A stretch of DNA of 64,000 bases from the NCBI GenBank assembly GCA_004802705.1, contig SGPL01000109.1, forward strand, positions 1 through 64,000. Reading direction: 5' to 3'. Each line of letters opens with the position of its first letter. Position 1 is the stretch's first letter. This DNA comes from Bondarzewia mesenterica. Lineage: Eukaryota; Basidiomycota; Agaricomycetes; Russulales; Bondarzewiaceae. The position numbers were made by a program, and so were the translations under genes. Under the pieces are notes generated by a model. It ran no database searches. It was not told the DNA's origin and was given only the letters and a program-made list of their open reading frames with translations. This document shows, one piece after another, positions 21,091-33,200 of the stretch.

Positions 21091-22827
21091 CTAGTTTATG
21101 TCACTGTGAACCTGACAGGCTACTTCCCGTAACATGTCCACCTGGCCTATTTCGATGAGGGACTCTGTGATCCACAACTCGCGCAACTTCATTGAGCGAT
21201 TGGCGCGTTCGGCAAGGGTATTTTGTAGTGTCTGGAATATGCTGGTCGTTGATCCTGGCATCGTACCCGAAAAGTTGACGCCCATGATCTCGATTATTGT
21301 AAGGTGAGGCCATAAAATCTCTTCTTCCTTTCTCTCAGTTGATAATTCAGAATCGTCGGGTGGACTGGGGGTGCCACCAGCTCGATGGAGGAATAATCCT
21401 TCGCTGAGGGCTTCCATGAACGGCATAAACGTCTCTAACTCCCGAAGGTAGATACCTCGCAACTTCTTCATGCTGTGGAAACACGAACTCCAGTCCAAGG
21501 CCATCGTGTCGAGGTATGGTGGGTAGAGCGCTAGCACGCGGACTTCGTCCACTCGTAAAGCGTCCATGAATTTTGAAACGAAAGAGACGGCGGTCATAAT
21601 GTGCTCGTTCGCAACTTCGCCCCACCAAAAATGGCATGATATCAGTGGCTCCACCGAATCGTCCCAATGTCTCCGTATTGCTTCCTCAGATTCAAAACCC
21701 GACCATCCTTCAACATGGAGCCCATATGTGTTATCGATGTCGCCAAGACGTAGACAGGTTATCGGAGGTGAGGTGTTTCCGACTGGTGACTTAGAACCAA
21801 CGAAGCTATGCGTTATCTTGTCAAACAAGCCAGAGATACCCAAATTCACGTTGGCTTCCACCCGACATTGCAGCACGAGGGATGAAACGGAAGGGCAGAT
21901 AAGGTGGTTCAACAGGTTATCGCATTCGATGGCACGTCCCGTTAAATGGAGATGCGAGAGAACAGGAAGAATAACCGGGGTGCTGCTGGACTCTAAAGGG
22001 GGCAAGGAGAATGTGCCTTCAGGGACCCGAGGAAGGGTATCGATAGCGAGGGTCTCAAGTTGGGTCATTTTGGACAGACCAGCGAGGATCTGCTCTATAG
22101 TTGGACGTTGTGAAAGGGGACTAGACATGATGGTGAGCGATGTTATACCCTCGTGGAAGATGCGTGACGTCCATTGAATTCCACAATCATGAAGGTCTAT
22201 GACTCGCAACCCAGGAGGCGTGACGCCGCCAAACAGTGCCTCCGTTAGGAGTAGTTGGCGGGACCCATAGCAAGTCAATGATAAATATGTCAAGAGAGGG
22301 GCTGGAGAAGTGAGTTGATGGAGCAAGTCTGCAAGAATACTGTAGTAGCCGATGAGTTTCAGCTCGCGGGCACGGTGTACGTGCTCAAGCGCCAGCTGTA
22401 CGAGGGGCATTCCCCTTGGAGGACGGGGTCTTGGGAGCCCGATCAGAGCGGTCTCAATGTGGATGACTAGCGGTGCACTTCTTGACCTATTTAGCATAAC
22501 CCTCGTCCACTGGCGATGAATTACGAGGTCTGTCCAGAGGCAAGAACATGTGATGGAGACCTGTCGCCAACGGGAGCAGACGTATGTGATTGCAAGCCAA
22601 TTAGGGGGATGGGTCTCCTTGCGGCTTCTGTTGTCTTCCTTCTGCTGCAGGATTTTGTAGTGCAGAAATATTGTGGCTAGCAATTCCACTGGAAGACGAG
22701 ATATGGGCGCAAGTGAATTGCGATGCGACCTGAGAATAAGCAGCTCGTCCTCCAATGTGCCTATCCTTTCGTCAATGGCATCGCGAATGTCTACGGCTGT
22801 TGTGGCTTCAGACAGCCTGTGATCCAT
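21091..22827 (-). CDS. F-box protein
   Basis: About 578 residues, single exon, convergent with the PPR-like gene (68 bases apart). It starts MDHRLSEATT; a helical segment is followed by an F-box around residues 42-90 (ISRLPVELLATIFLHY ... WLAITYVCSRWRQVSI). The remainder carries irregular leucine-rich stretches (LTYLSLTCYG, LRVIDLHDCGI, LETLAIDTLP, LSHLHLTGRA, ITCLRLGDI), the usual layout of basidiomycete F-box/LRR orphans. It should act as a substrate adaptor of an SCF ubiquitin ligase; the target is unknown. The frame stays open upstream to 23067, but the chosen Met fits the family start better. Confidence 0.85.
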   Translation of the reverse strand: MDHRLSEATTAVDIRDAIDERIGTLEDELLILRSHRNSLAPISRLPVELLATIFLHYKILQQKEDNRSRKETHPPNWLAITYVCSRWRQVSITCSCLWTDLVIHRQWTRVMLNRSRSAPLVIHIETALIGLPRPRPPRGMPLVQLALEHVHRARELKLIGYYSILADLLHQLTSPAPLLTYLSLTCYGSRQLLLTEALFGGVTPPGLRVIDLHDCGIQWTSRIFHEGITSLTIMSSPLSQRPTIEQILAGLSKMTQLETLAIDTLPRVPEGTFSLPPLESSSTPVILPVLSHLHLTGRAIECDNLLNHLICPSVSSLVLQCRVEANVNLGISGLFDKITHSFVGSKSPVGNTSPPITCLRLGDIDNTYGLHVEGWSGFESEEAIRRHWDDSVEPLISCHFWWGEVANEHIMTAVSFVSKFMDALRVDEVRVLALYPPYLDTMALDWSSCFHSMKKLRGIYLRELETFMPFMEALSEGLFLHRAGGTPSPPDDSELSTERKEEEILWPHLTIIEIMGVNFSGTMPGSTTSIFQTLQNTLAERANRSMKLRELWITESLIEIGQVDMLREVACQVHSDIN

Positions 22828-23067
22828 GAATTGTCGTCTCTTTGCGGGCAGTGAGGGCAGCAGAGGACGACAAACCTTGACATTAAAGCAGATCTCTCTG
22901 AGAGTGACATATTCATGGACTAGAGTTACTCGTGTAGAGGAGATGTCGATGACGGTGGAAGCTGGATATGCGGTAGTACGTACCAACGTGGTTCGTACCA
23001 ACTTCGACATGCTCACTGGTTCAGCGATACTAAAGTATGGCTCCAAACTAAGGCTTGCTCCGAACAA

Positions 23068-23569
23068 AAATAAAATGAAAACAAGTGAATATGAAACTCC
23101 GGATGACTAAAACTGAAACCCATCGTTGCCATACAGCTTAGGACAGTAACTTGAAGTACTTGAGCCTAAACCTTCCACAGCTTCAAGCCGAATGAAATTA
23201 CTCCGCCGCCGTTATATTTACTCTTGTGACGGTTCAATTTACAAAAAATTAAAGAATTTCCATATTTGAGAGAGAGACAAATATCATCGTACGGTACTCG
23301 TACATTCAGAACACTCCCGTAGCGTGCACTAGCCCTTTGAAGAGTGGGTTTGAGCTTATATATAGCTTGGTTAGACGTCTCAAGGCCACGAACAAGAGTC
23401 AGCCCAGAACATCCGTCCTGCTGAGCGACGCCTTGAATGCGTCAAAATCTTATGAAAGACTTGGGTTCGACCCAAACCGCTGGGAGGTCGGTCCGTGAGC
23501 GGTCTTGGAATGAGACTAATGAAAGACTTTGACCTACTTTGTCTGGAATCTCGGAGGAGCTCGATGATC
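23068..23569. other. Intergenic with short direct and inverted repeats
   Basis: Upstream region of the F-box gene and 3' flank of the hexosaminidase gene. A TATATATA stretch lies near 23355. ATGAAAGACTT occurs twice (about 23452 and 23519), and TTGGGTTCGACCCAA forms a small palindrome near 23461. No gene seen. Confidence 0.5.
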
Positions 23570-25926
23570 TCAATGAGTCAAATCACAAGCCCCAGGCCTC
23601 AAAGCGCACCACTGAGGTTGTAGAGGAATCGCTCTGACACCCCGCTGGACCATCCTATATGCCATGTCGTGTAGTCTGGGAAGTACGGTGCTAACGTTTC
23701 CACCAGGCCCTGACCAGAACACTTCAGCTGCGGATGCAGCACGAGGCCAAGTGATGGGGTCGAGGTTGGATGATGATGATTGTTCCGTCCAAAGCAGATG
23801 CTGTCCTGCAAGGCATTTCATAATTTAGTACGCAGTTGAACAATGCGACAACAAGAAAACAAAGTTTCATACCACCAATAACCATTTTGCTTTCCTCTTC
23901 TGTAAGGTTTGCCAGAGGATTTACAGAGTACGTCTTCGATATAGTTTAGAGACTATGACTGACATGCATATGCAGAACGACAGTAGCTCACCTTTTGCCA
24001 GGTTTTGAGAGGGTCACACCAGCTGATACTGGTCATATGAATATCAATTTCAACCAATCTCTTCCGCAACCTGCCATAACTGACCCGTCAACATCATTCC
24101 CAACCCAAGCACCTGCACCGCAGTCCTATTTAATCCATAGAATGATCAAGCGACAGTTCAGTTCACATTATTAACTCTACATACCAGGAAGACATAGTCA
24201 GAAGCTGCAAAGACCACACGCAATCCCTTTTTAGTAACTGCAGGTACGTGTGTGGATGACATCCACACTCTAACAACGGCTTCGTGAATTATTCTGCACA
24301 GGGTCGAAGCAGCCAAAGACTCACAATACAATAGTGTTGTTTGAAACGTTCAAATCGTTCTCCAGAATCATCTCTGATTTTGGGTCGTGATGATCAATAA
24401 GTGTTACGAACTATCGGGCAATATCATACCTTCTGATATGAGGGGTGTTTTTCCTTCCCCAATCAGCATTGCCTGAATGTTCTGAACGAAATTGCTTAGT
24501 GCATCATTTAGAGTCTGGCCTGATGAGTTCAAGTAATCCCGCATCTCCTGGTCCTGCGCATAGCAGTTCATGTTAACTTCGTCACCTCCTGCACTGAACA
24601 TCGTGGACGGGAACAGTTTAACGATGGAAGACAGGAGTGCAACTGTGAAGTTGGTCGTAAACGAAGTAAGACGGAGCTGGCCTGCGGGTGGTTCTGAAGT
24701 AAGATACTATCGCATCAACAGGAAGATATGCTGCCAGTGAGTGGAAGCGACCCGCACCATTTGCAAATTCCGACCACGGTGTGAATTGCGGGCAGGCGAC
24801 ATGCTCTGGATGAGACTCAGAAATGATGGCAGTATGACCAGGAGTGTCGATTTCCTAGCAACTCTTTTAGACTAAGTTGAGTATGTAAAGCATGGGTCGA
24901 TCTTACGACCACCACATCGATGCCACGCTATACACAAAAGTCAAGACCCGACATTTGACTGAGCACATATCGTGACACTTACCATCCCGGCATACAAGAC
25001 AATGTCTTCTACGTCGCTTGGCGAATAGATATAATTGGGAGAATACGCTCCCCTTTGAGATATCTCCTCAAAGTCGGGAACTTGAAGTGGAAAACTCTGA
25101 CTATCGACGATGTGCCAGTGAAATACACTCATCTTCAACGGGATAAGTTTTGACTAAGAGAAAGCATATAAAAGTATAACACTGTAGTCACTTACTTTTA
25201 CCCAGCTCATGGCGTCAAGGGTGCGTTTGATATCATCAACTGGAAAGCTGAGAAGGATGTGGACGGTGAATAGGGATAATGACCCCAGGGTGTTCGTGCG
25301 CGTACAAATTCCTACAAGTGTCGAGCATCAATCCACGGTAAGGCTAGAGCAAGCGCACTGAGTGAAAACACATAGAGCACAATCGTAGCACGTACAAAAG
25401 CAGGCAAATCATCGATCTCTAAGGGCGCTTCCAACATATACACATGGCCGTTGTAGTAATACCAAAGTTGCGCGAACGTCGTTAGTCCCCTGAACAAACC
25501 AAGCATCGAGTTGGCAGTTAGAGTTGCACTCGATTCGTCATCCGGGATGCGCAAATTGTAATGCTCGTCGCGATCCCCCAAAGGCGCAATTGCCTCTTCG
25601 TATATGCTCCTGGTGGGTTCGTCACTTAGCAAAGTCAGAGTCAAAGACGAGAGACTCTTTGCTTTTGTGACAATCTGGCCATCTGTTGCACCTCTCCCTA
25701 CCACCAAACGCTCCAATTTGTCGGTCCTCAGAAAAGACATTGTGCGAGAAACAGCATCCCGGAGATCGCTCGATGCATGGGCTAGAGAAAATTTGATATC
25801 AAAATCATCTGCCAGCCGTAGAGCGGTCGAACCAGTCTGCATATTTCGTGGCAAGGGCCAAAGAGCTCCGACGAAGGGAGCAGTCAAGATGAAGATGAAA
25901 AGAATGAGAGGATGGAGCAGTGTCAT
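23570..25926 (-). CDS. Secreted beta-hexosaminidase (GH20)
   Basis: Removes terminal N-acetylglucosamine from chitin oligomers and glycans outside the cell. A signal peptide (MTLLHPLILFIFILTAPFVGA) precedes LWPLPR, a GH20b-like N-domain and then the catalytic barrel. Barrel motifs are PYRGLMLDTCR, HWHIVDSQSFPL, RGIDVVVEIDTPGH, the catalytic Asp-Glu pair in SAGGDEVNMNCY, VWMSS, LDCGAG, WCDPLKTWQ, QHLLWTEQ and WPRAASAAEVFW; it ends RPGACDLTH. I trace 13 exons; the first is 25396-25926. One intron (GTGCGG...TTCAG, about 62 bases) joins WSEFAN to EPPAGQLRL, so the open reading that continues from FAN is not coding. Length of about 560 residues is normal. Typical role: cell-wall chitin turnover or nutrient scavenging. 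Confidence 0.93.
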
Positions 25927-26723
25927 TGTTGGCGGGATGGCAATAAAGCATGCTCAGGCCGCGATCTTGGCCTGTGTTGCTGGTACAAAGTGATACGACA
26001 CGGATAGTGTGCTGGCAAGTCTATATTAGCCACTTCGGATTGCGATAACGTTTTTGAGATAGAGATACGATAGATCTTTACCATCCAGTAGCCGGAGGCG
26101 AATGATCGGTCCTATGACTAGATGACGACAAACTTCTGTACAGGAAGAGAAGCATAGTAAGCCAGTAATGTGTATCTGCCGAGGATCACTTGCCGGCACT
26201 CTGAAATTGTCTGCAAACTCCAACTTGTTGCGAGGCGTTGAGAGCAAGAATGCTGCGAGAGGCGAAATTGACATCGAAAAGCACTAGCCAGCGCTAACTT
26301 GTGAGGCTACCTAGTCTACGAAGAAGCATAGATGGATGTCAGCGGTGAATCCTGATACTGACCAATGCGAGTGGTGGTGTTCAGATTGTTCTTTTAAGTT
26401 CGAGCTGGAAGAAAGCAGATCACTTGCGGACTGGCATTCGTATACTCTGGTCTGAAATCATGCCATCGCAGGCCGCTCGCCGAAGTGGCCCCCTCCCTCA
26501 ACCTTATTCCGCACAAACCCTAGGGCAAATAGCAGACCACGTCGTGACAGGGTCTGAAAAGCAATCAGATTACAGTTAGTACGGAGACATACATTATGAT
26601 GGTATTTAGTATCGTGGTCCGAGAGATACTGGTAGACAACTAATGCAACAGCTTGTTTGCATACACTGGCCTGCGTCATCCACGTTTTTTTAATTTCCTA
26701 GACATTCTGCGATCCGTGATACA
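25927..26723. other. Intergenic, no secure gene
   Basis: Promoter of the hexosaminidase gene and 3' flank of the permease gene. Short minus-strand frames (26026-26274 and 26458-26679) lack recognisable motifs and consistent splicing. Confidence 0.5.
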
Positions 26724-29700
26724 TTAAAGGGCCTTTTTAATGTCAGGTTCATCGATTTGAACGGTGGCATTGTCTCCATCTAGACCATGAGCGCCATCCT
26801 TCTCGTGCAGGTTCGACGTCGGTCCATGGTAGTGGTAACGGCCGCTACGAAGGGGATTGAGTGAGCCCATCGGCATCGAGGATGCGTGCGAAAAGGACGA
26901 CGTACCCAAGTATGTACCATATGCTTGAGAGGAAAAGGTCAACCAGTGTTATACTGGAAATAGTGGTGGAAACGTACCCAGACAAAATGACAACACCTCC
27001 GGTGATGACTGCGGCGTAATTCATGGTCTCCTTTGTCACGGGTAGCACTGTCGGTATGGAGAAGAGAACAGTGACAAACAGCGTCCACAGGATACAATTG
27101 ATATTGACAATCCAACCCAAGATGCCATTTCCCATGAAGAATGGTCCCGGCTTGAAATCTACTTCCGGGTGATTCTCGAACACACGGCGCCTTCGAAGAA
27201 AAACGTCAATCACTCGAGCTGCACGATAGTTTGACCAAGGCTCACAAGAAGATTGGGATGATGTAGCTCAGATCGAGGGCCATGGCCGTGAGCGAGAAGA
27301 TAGCGTTCGCGGCGACGGGACTCGCAAAATCCAACAAACCGGGCAGAACACTCAAGATCGTCGTAAGCCAGATCGCGCGAAGAGGCGTCGTAGTGTACTC
27401 GCTGATATGTCCAAAGTAGCCACGATCAGGCAAGCCTTTCGTCATATCCTCTTAAGAGAGATCACGAAGGTTTGTATTGAAACCAGGGACATACCGTGAT
27501 CACGGCTGAATGCGTAGACCGTTCGTGAACAGGCTTGCAAGGCAGTTTGACAGACGAAGAAGGCCGTTAGACAGACGAAGGTCTGAAGCACAATATGAAA
27601 TGGACAGTTTTACAAATGCAACAAAAAAGCTTACCCAGAGGAACAGCGCTGCTGGTTTGCCCATGCGTAGTGCCATGATCTAAATGAATGTTGGTACAAC
27701 TACAACAATGTTCCTACACAGTGCTGATCCGGCATACCTCAAGGAAAGCTGATCCGGAAGGTCCAGGCAGAGCATCCCTAGAATCATCGATGCATCAATC
27801 AACACACAATCTTTGCCCAGTAGATCTCGAAAAAGAAATATATTTAATACTCACAATGGCCCGGAACAGAGCACCATGACAATGTTCAACAACCATCCAA
27901 GAAGACCAGTACCAAGCACTAATGTGAACTTTGTCAGAGCGTTGCAAAATCCACTTTTATTCTCTCTTCGACCATACCTGCGATGAAGATGGCGGCGGGA
28001 GCTGATTACATCAATCAAGTTATTCAATGAGTTGAAAACGCATCACAATCATCATAAGGTAAACCAGTCTTTTACCTGCATAAGCAGCGCGCTTTACTTC
28101 CTCGCTGACCATTGCGTAATGAGATTGATTGGATAGGAGCAATATAGGTCACAGAAACGTACGATATATGTGCGGTAGCATCATAATCCTGCGTGAAAGC
28201 TCAGCTGAATATCAAGATAGAATATAGTTAGGCGCGTACCGTCATCTGCAGAGTCAGGATTCAGAACGGGTGTTTGTTAAGATGTAAATTGACTCACGGT
28301 CCACTGGACACTTAGCAAGCCGAACAAGAATGCGAGTCCATCATTCCACCCTCCCGTTTGGTTCACAATACCTTCAGAGCCGAAAACGTAGCTGGCGGTA
28401 TGCATCTCAGAGCGAGCGGTCGTTGCAAGCAAAACAATGATGATGACTCGTCACGGGCAGATTCAGATGCGGTGCGCTGATGGGAATAAAGGATACATAC
28501 TGGTGGTCGCACCGAGATTGATGAACACAAAGCTCGTCGTCAGACGTGCAAGATAGCGAGTGGCAAGACAGTTCTTTAACATTGATTTAACCATGCTGTC
28601 CACAGAAAAAAAAAGGCATTCACACTACATAAATAAAAAATACTCACAAGGATGCCATGGAAAATCAGAAGTCCGACAAAGAGGCCGACGACTTTGCCCT
28701 GTGTGACTTCGTACTCACCGTCCTGGTTGGTGGGATGAATACCATATATTCTGGGGGAACAAGGTCTTCAATACTGCATGCACGTACCTTGGCGATAACC
28801 ACAGCCGCCCAGATCATATTAGACAAGCCAAATTCGGTCGACGAAATACCTGCGATTTGACCCAGAATGCTAAAATAAAAAAAGGGGGGGGACTCAGGAC
28901 CTGACATCCGACGTAAGCGGTGCATAGTCATACTTGAGCCATCCCACTATCCAACCCACCTGAATATTGCGTTCGTCACATTCAGTATCATACCGTCAGC
29001 AGGTAGGTCAATGCACACAGCTTACAATGGAACGGTACTTTTTAGGGCATAGCTGAGCAGATGCCGTGTACCTGTCACATGCGCTTGTAGTATCGTATCA
29101 GCGGCTCCACCTGAGAACTAATTAAGACCCACAGTCCACCACAAGTCTGTATTTGACACGTCATGGTCAGTCACGAGATTTATGGTATAGGGAAAGAGTT
29201 TGACTTGCCGGGAAAGCTGATACAATTTCGGCTATCGACGCCCCTGATTCAGACGCATCGTTTTAGTATCAGGCGATGAAGTTTCGGCGAGGGAAAGCGG
29301 GAAAAAAGTGACATGGGAAGAAAAGGCGTACCTAGGGTGAAACACATCGCTGCTCCGAGAATCCAGCACCAAGTGACCTACTTGAAAGTCAGGCCAGAAG
29401 AAATAGGCTACAGACAGAGAATACGCACAGATGAAGGACCCCCCAAGGTCAAAGGTGTGTTGAATGTGGTGGCTATTGAAGAGCATAGACCCTACACAGC
29501 ACACGACGGAGCATGAATGCGATTTTGCACGATAAAGCCAGAAAAAGATGCACCATGATGCTGAAGGCGAAACTGATCTAGAAGAGATTTAAAAAAAAAA
29601 ACAGGAGTGAGACACGCGTTGATGTAAGGGATTGGGCCCTGGGGAGAGATGTGCACGATCGTGCGCGAGACATACCGTCGCCAGGTTGCTGAATTCCCTC

Positions 29701-29798
29701 TTGAAAGACGGAACATATCCCAAGGCCTCCAGATTACGGTCATCATCGCTCTCCAAGGAGTCCCTTCCATGCTCGTTGTCAGTCATTTGGCCCAACAT
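26724..29798 (-). CDS. Amino-acid/GABA-type permease (APC family)
   Basis: Plasma- or vacuolar-membrane transporter of the fungal Uga4/Hnm1-like amino acid-choline group, with about twelve membrane helices. It starts MLGQMTDNEH; the first helix region gives ISFAFSIM and GLCSSIATTFNTPL, then GASIAEIVSAFP-TCGGLYTASAQL (a family signature), GWLNILGQIAGISS, GWNDGLAFLFGLLSVQWTMTDYDATAHI, RTVYAFSRDHGLPDRGYF, SPVAANAIFSLTAMALDLSY and RRVFENHPEVDFKPGPF. The cytosolic tail ends IKKAL. The gene has many short introns; one is a GC-AG intron (29147-29208) flanking a 14-base exon (29133-29146) that encodes the TCGGL turn. The substrate is inferred from the family; GABA, amino acids or choline cannot be separated here. 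Confidence 0.9.
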
Positions 29799-30242
29799 TG
29801 CGAGAACGTTTTCCGGAGTACCAAGTGGAGAACCAGAGGGATGTGTCGCGGACGGAAATTAAGGTGAAATTGTTTTCGTGCGGGCGACTGGAGTCTGGGC
29901 ATTATTTAATCTAGGAACGCGGGCAATCCTGCGGCAATCAGCTCGCAGCTGTCACTCAGCACACGATTCTTATTTCGGGATGACACATATTACGCGGGCA
30001 CGTGACCAACGCGTCTCACAGTTTGAACATTCGCGTTATGTCACGGTCACACAGACTTCATGAAGTCGAACTGCGGGTTCACATTGACAACCCATTCGCA
30101 TCCACCATCAGCCTGTACCAAGCTTCTTCGCCAACCGGCAGTCCACTCGTCTAGCGGTCCACTTCTGTTTCTCGACCTTTGAGGTCTATCTTTCTTCTCG
30201 TGGCCCGCACCTCCGTGTCCTTCGTCATTCTTAGGCAGTACA
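29799..30242. promoter_or_regulatory. Divergent intergenic region
   Basis: Shared upstream region of the permease (-) and coiled-coil gene (+). No clear TATA box; a CT-rich leader (TTTCTCGACCTTTG) lies just before 30243. Confidence 0.4.
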
Positions 30243-33200
30243 ATGTGGTCGAAAATAAGTCACGCTCTCAAGCGATCGGGCACTGAGCAATATGATACTG
30301 AACCGTCGCAGGGACTGAACATTATGTCTGGCGTGCTCGAACAGCATCCTAATCTCTCTGTCTTCCATTCTCAAGATGACGAACCGTCAGAGGTTCCATC
30401 TCCCACTCCCAGCCCACCAAATCCACCGTCTACAAACGCCCATCGCGGGATGCTCAATCGCATGTCAAGAGGCCAAAAAAATTGATACGGGTGAAGGCTA
30501 CATCCGTTCTCCATCGCCCTTGACACTGCCTCTGCCGTTGAAAAAGGTGAAGACACACATCAATCTTTCTACAAACGGTGCGATACAGTCAGCCTTTCAC
30601 ATCCATTTTCTGCCACTAATTTATCATCCTAGGTTCTGAAACGTCTCTCATCCGCACTCCAGACTCTGCGGGCCATCCATCTCAGGACACCGCCCGACCA
30701 CCTCAAGACAGCGTTCGAATGCCCAACACACCAGTCGATTCCAAATTTGGCTCAATCCGGTCCATCTTACGGGATCGCAATACACCAGGGAGTGGCCAAA
30801 GTGTTCGCTTCTTCTCACGCGACGCTTACAAGGTCATCAGCCCCGATGTCTCTGCTGCTAGCGAGCCTGAAGATTTGCCATTCATGGAACGCCTTCAGAA
30901 TGTTACCGGTGACTCGACGGCAGAGATATCCTGCACACGTCCTCGCTCTCGCCCTTCCGTACAGGAGATGTTCTCATCGGCCAAGGCTTCCTCCACACCG
31001 CTATCCCATGCCACACCTGCGGATCCTATCAAGTCCATTACTTCCATAACGGTGCCTATTTCGCCTCCCGACTTATCTAATATTTTTGACTTGTCGCATG
31101 ACCATGATCTCCCCACCATACCTGCTAATGCTGGTGTCACGCTTCTCAATTCTGCAGTGGAGATTTTTGAGGATGATAACTCGAGAGAGGATCACCCATC
31201 GAAGACTGGCTATCACATTGCCGCCTCTCCCGATTCTCTTGCAAAATCCGAGGATCCATCGGTCTATTATTCTACGGAAAAATCGCCAGCTCACGACCGG
31301 AGTCTCTCATTCAGCTTTGGGCAAAAAGTATTCTCGCCGATGCTTAAGCCATCCCCTGATCAGTTGTCTGTTACCACCCCGGCGGCGGATATTGCCCGTC
31401 CGCCAAGCCGCAATCGCTCAATGAGCGACACACTTTTCCATTCCATGCGTCCCTCCAAGCAACCGGAGGCCGATATCAATGACGTCTCAACGTCATCTCT
31501 CGTCGTGTATTCAACCCTGGCGGCAGATCGTCCTGAGCCGGATCCATTCCGCGCGAACGCGACTACGTATTACACACCGGGCGCAGTCATCCCACCCACG
31601 CCGCCGCAGGGTACGCATTCACGGAAAGTGTCGCGCGAAGAGGATGAGATCTTCTCGCTGCGTACCCAGCTGGCTCTCCAACAGGAGATGTGCGCACAGT
31701 ATGAGCTTGATCTCGCCGCACGTGACGAGCTTGTCAATACGTTGAATCTGCGGTTGGACAGTATAGAGAAGGATGGTGAAAAGCGGAAGAGTCTTCTGAG
31801 AGGATGGAAGAAGAAGGTGCAAGAGCTAGAGCGAATGTGTCGCCATCTTGAGGAAGAGGTGGAGAATAGTCGACAAGAGAGTTTTGAGAGGAGCATCATG
31901 GACGAGGCGAGTGGAGAGGCACTACGGCAGCTGCATAAGCACATTTCGGACCTGGAAAGGGAGAGGGGGGACATTTTGAAGAAGGGTGACGAATGGAAGG
32001 AGGAGAAGGAGCGACAGGAAAAGCTGTTGCGGGAGCGGGAGAAGCAGTTGACGGAGTTGAGGGATGAAATGAGTCAGAGGGAGCAGGGAGAGACGAGATT
32101 GAAGGAGGGTATCCGGACCGTGCAAAAGCAGATCGAGGAGACGGGGCTTGCTGAAGGCGAAGAGGAATTGAGGGCAGCAGTGATGCAGACTCAGCGGCTA
32201 AACGAGGAAGGACGCGAGAGGCATTGTCTGACGAAATTTGAGTGGGACGAGGAGCGCACACGCCTTATGACCACCACGGACATGGCACAGCAGGCGAAAG
32301 AGGCCTTGGAAGCGGAACTTGACAAGGCCAGAGGGACTATTGTATCGAAGGATGAGGAGATGGCCGTGCTAAAGGCCGAGTTGGAGGCACAGTGGAAGAA
32401 CACGGAGGACACTGGGGAGCGTGTACACGAGTTGAAGCGGGAGAGAGACACGCTTCAGAACGAGCTCGTCTCACTCGAAGAAAAGATGGAAGGGATGGAA
32501 GTCGACTGGACTGACAGCGAGAACAGGAGGGTAGAATTGGAGGATGAGGTACATGAAGCGTGGGCAGCGAGGGATGGACTTGATAGGGAGAGATATCAGG
32601 TGGGTTGTACAGTTGCAGCCTTGCTTCTGGTGGTTCTTGATTTTGATGCCTCACTTATAGCTTGAAGAAGAGCTTCGTGCAGAGCAGGAGCATGCTGAGC
32701 AACTCACTCAGGCTCTCCAGGAACGCGAAGACCGTGTCACATCTCTGCAACAAGAATTGAAGTATTCCAACGAAACCATTGCTCGCCTCGATCAACGCGT
32801 GCAGCAGCGTGACGCCGACGTTGAAGAGCTCGCACACAAAGTTGTTGCTCGCGAAGACGAAACCGAAGAGGTCCGCGAACAGATGTCCACACTCAAACGC
32901 GAGTATGCGCGCGCGGTGGATGAGCAGCGTCGTGCAGTCACAGATCTCTCTGTGCTGGAAAGTGGTGCACGCGAGCAGCTGGAGACAGCAATCAGAGACA
33001 AGGCAGAGGCAGAAATCGCCGCAAACACGATGAGGGATCGCGTCGCTGCTTTGGAAAGCGAACTCGAGAGACTTCGCAAGCAGGTGCATGATCTCAAGTC
33101 GGAGAGCGCTGACAAGGAGGTGCGACTTGTGCAGATGAAGAAGCAGAGCGATCGTCACAGCGACGATCTTCAAGGCTTGAATATTGCCCTGGATTCAAAG

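Noticed and set aside
23452..23490. GGTTCGACCC resembling a tRNA B box
   Set aside because: No A box, anticodon arm or matching acceptor stem at the right distance.
24690..24760. Apparent frame break in the hexosaminidase after AAYLPVD
   Set aside because: That stretch is intronic; a GTGCGG donor after WSEFAN joins in phase to EPPAGQLRL.
26458..26679. 73-codon minus-strand frame (SRRGLLFALGFVRNKVEGGGHFG)
   Set aside because: Reads plausibly but has no recognisable family, promoter or splice partner.
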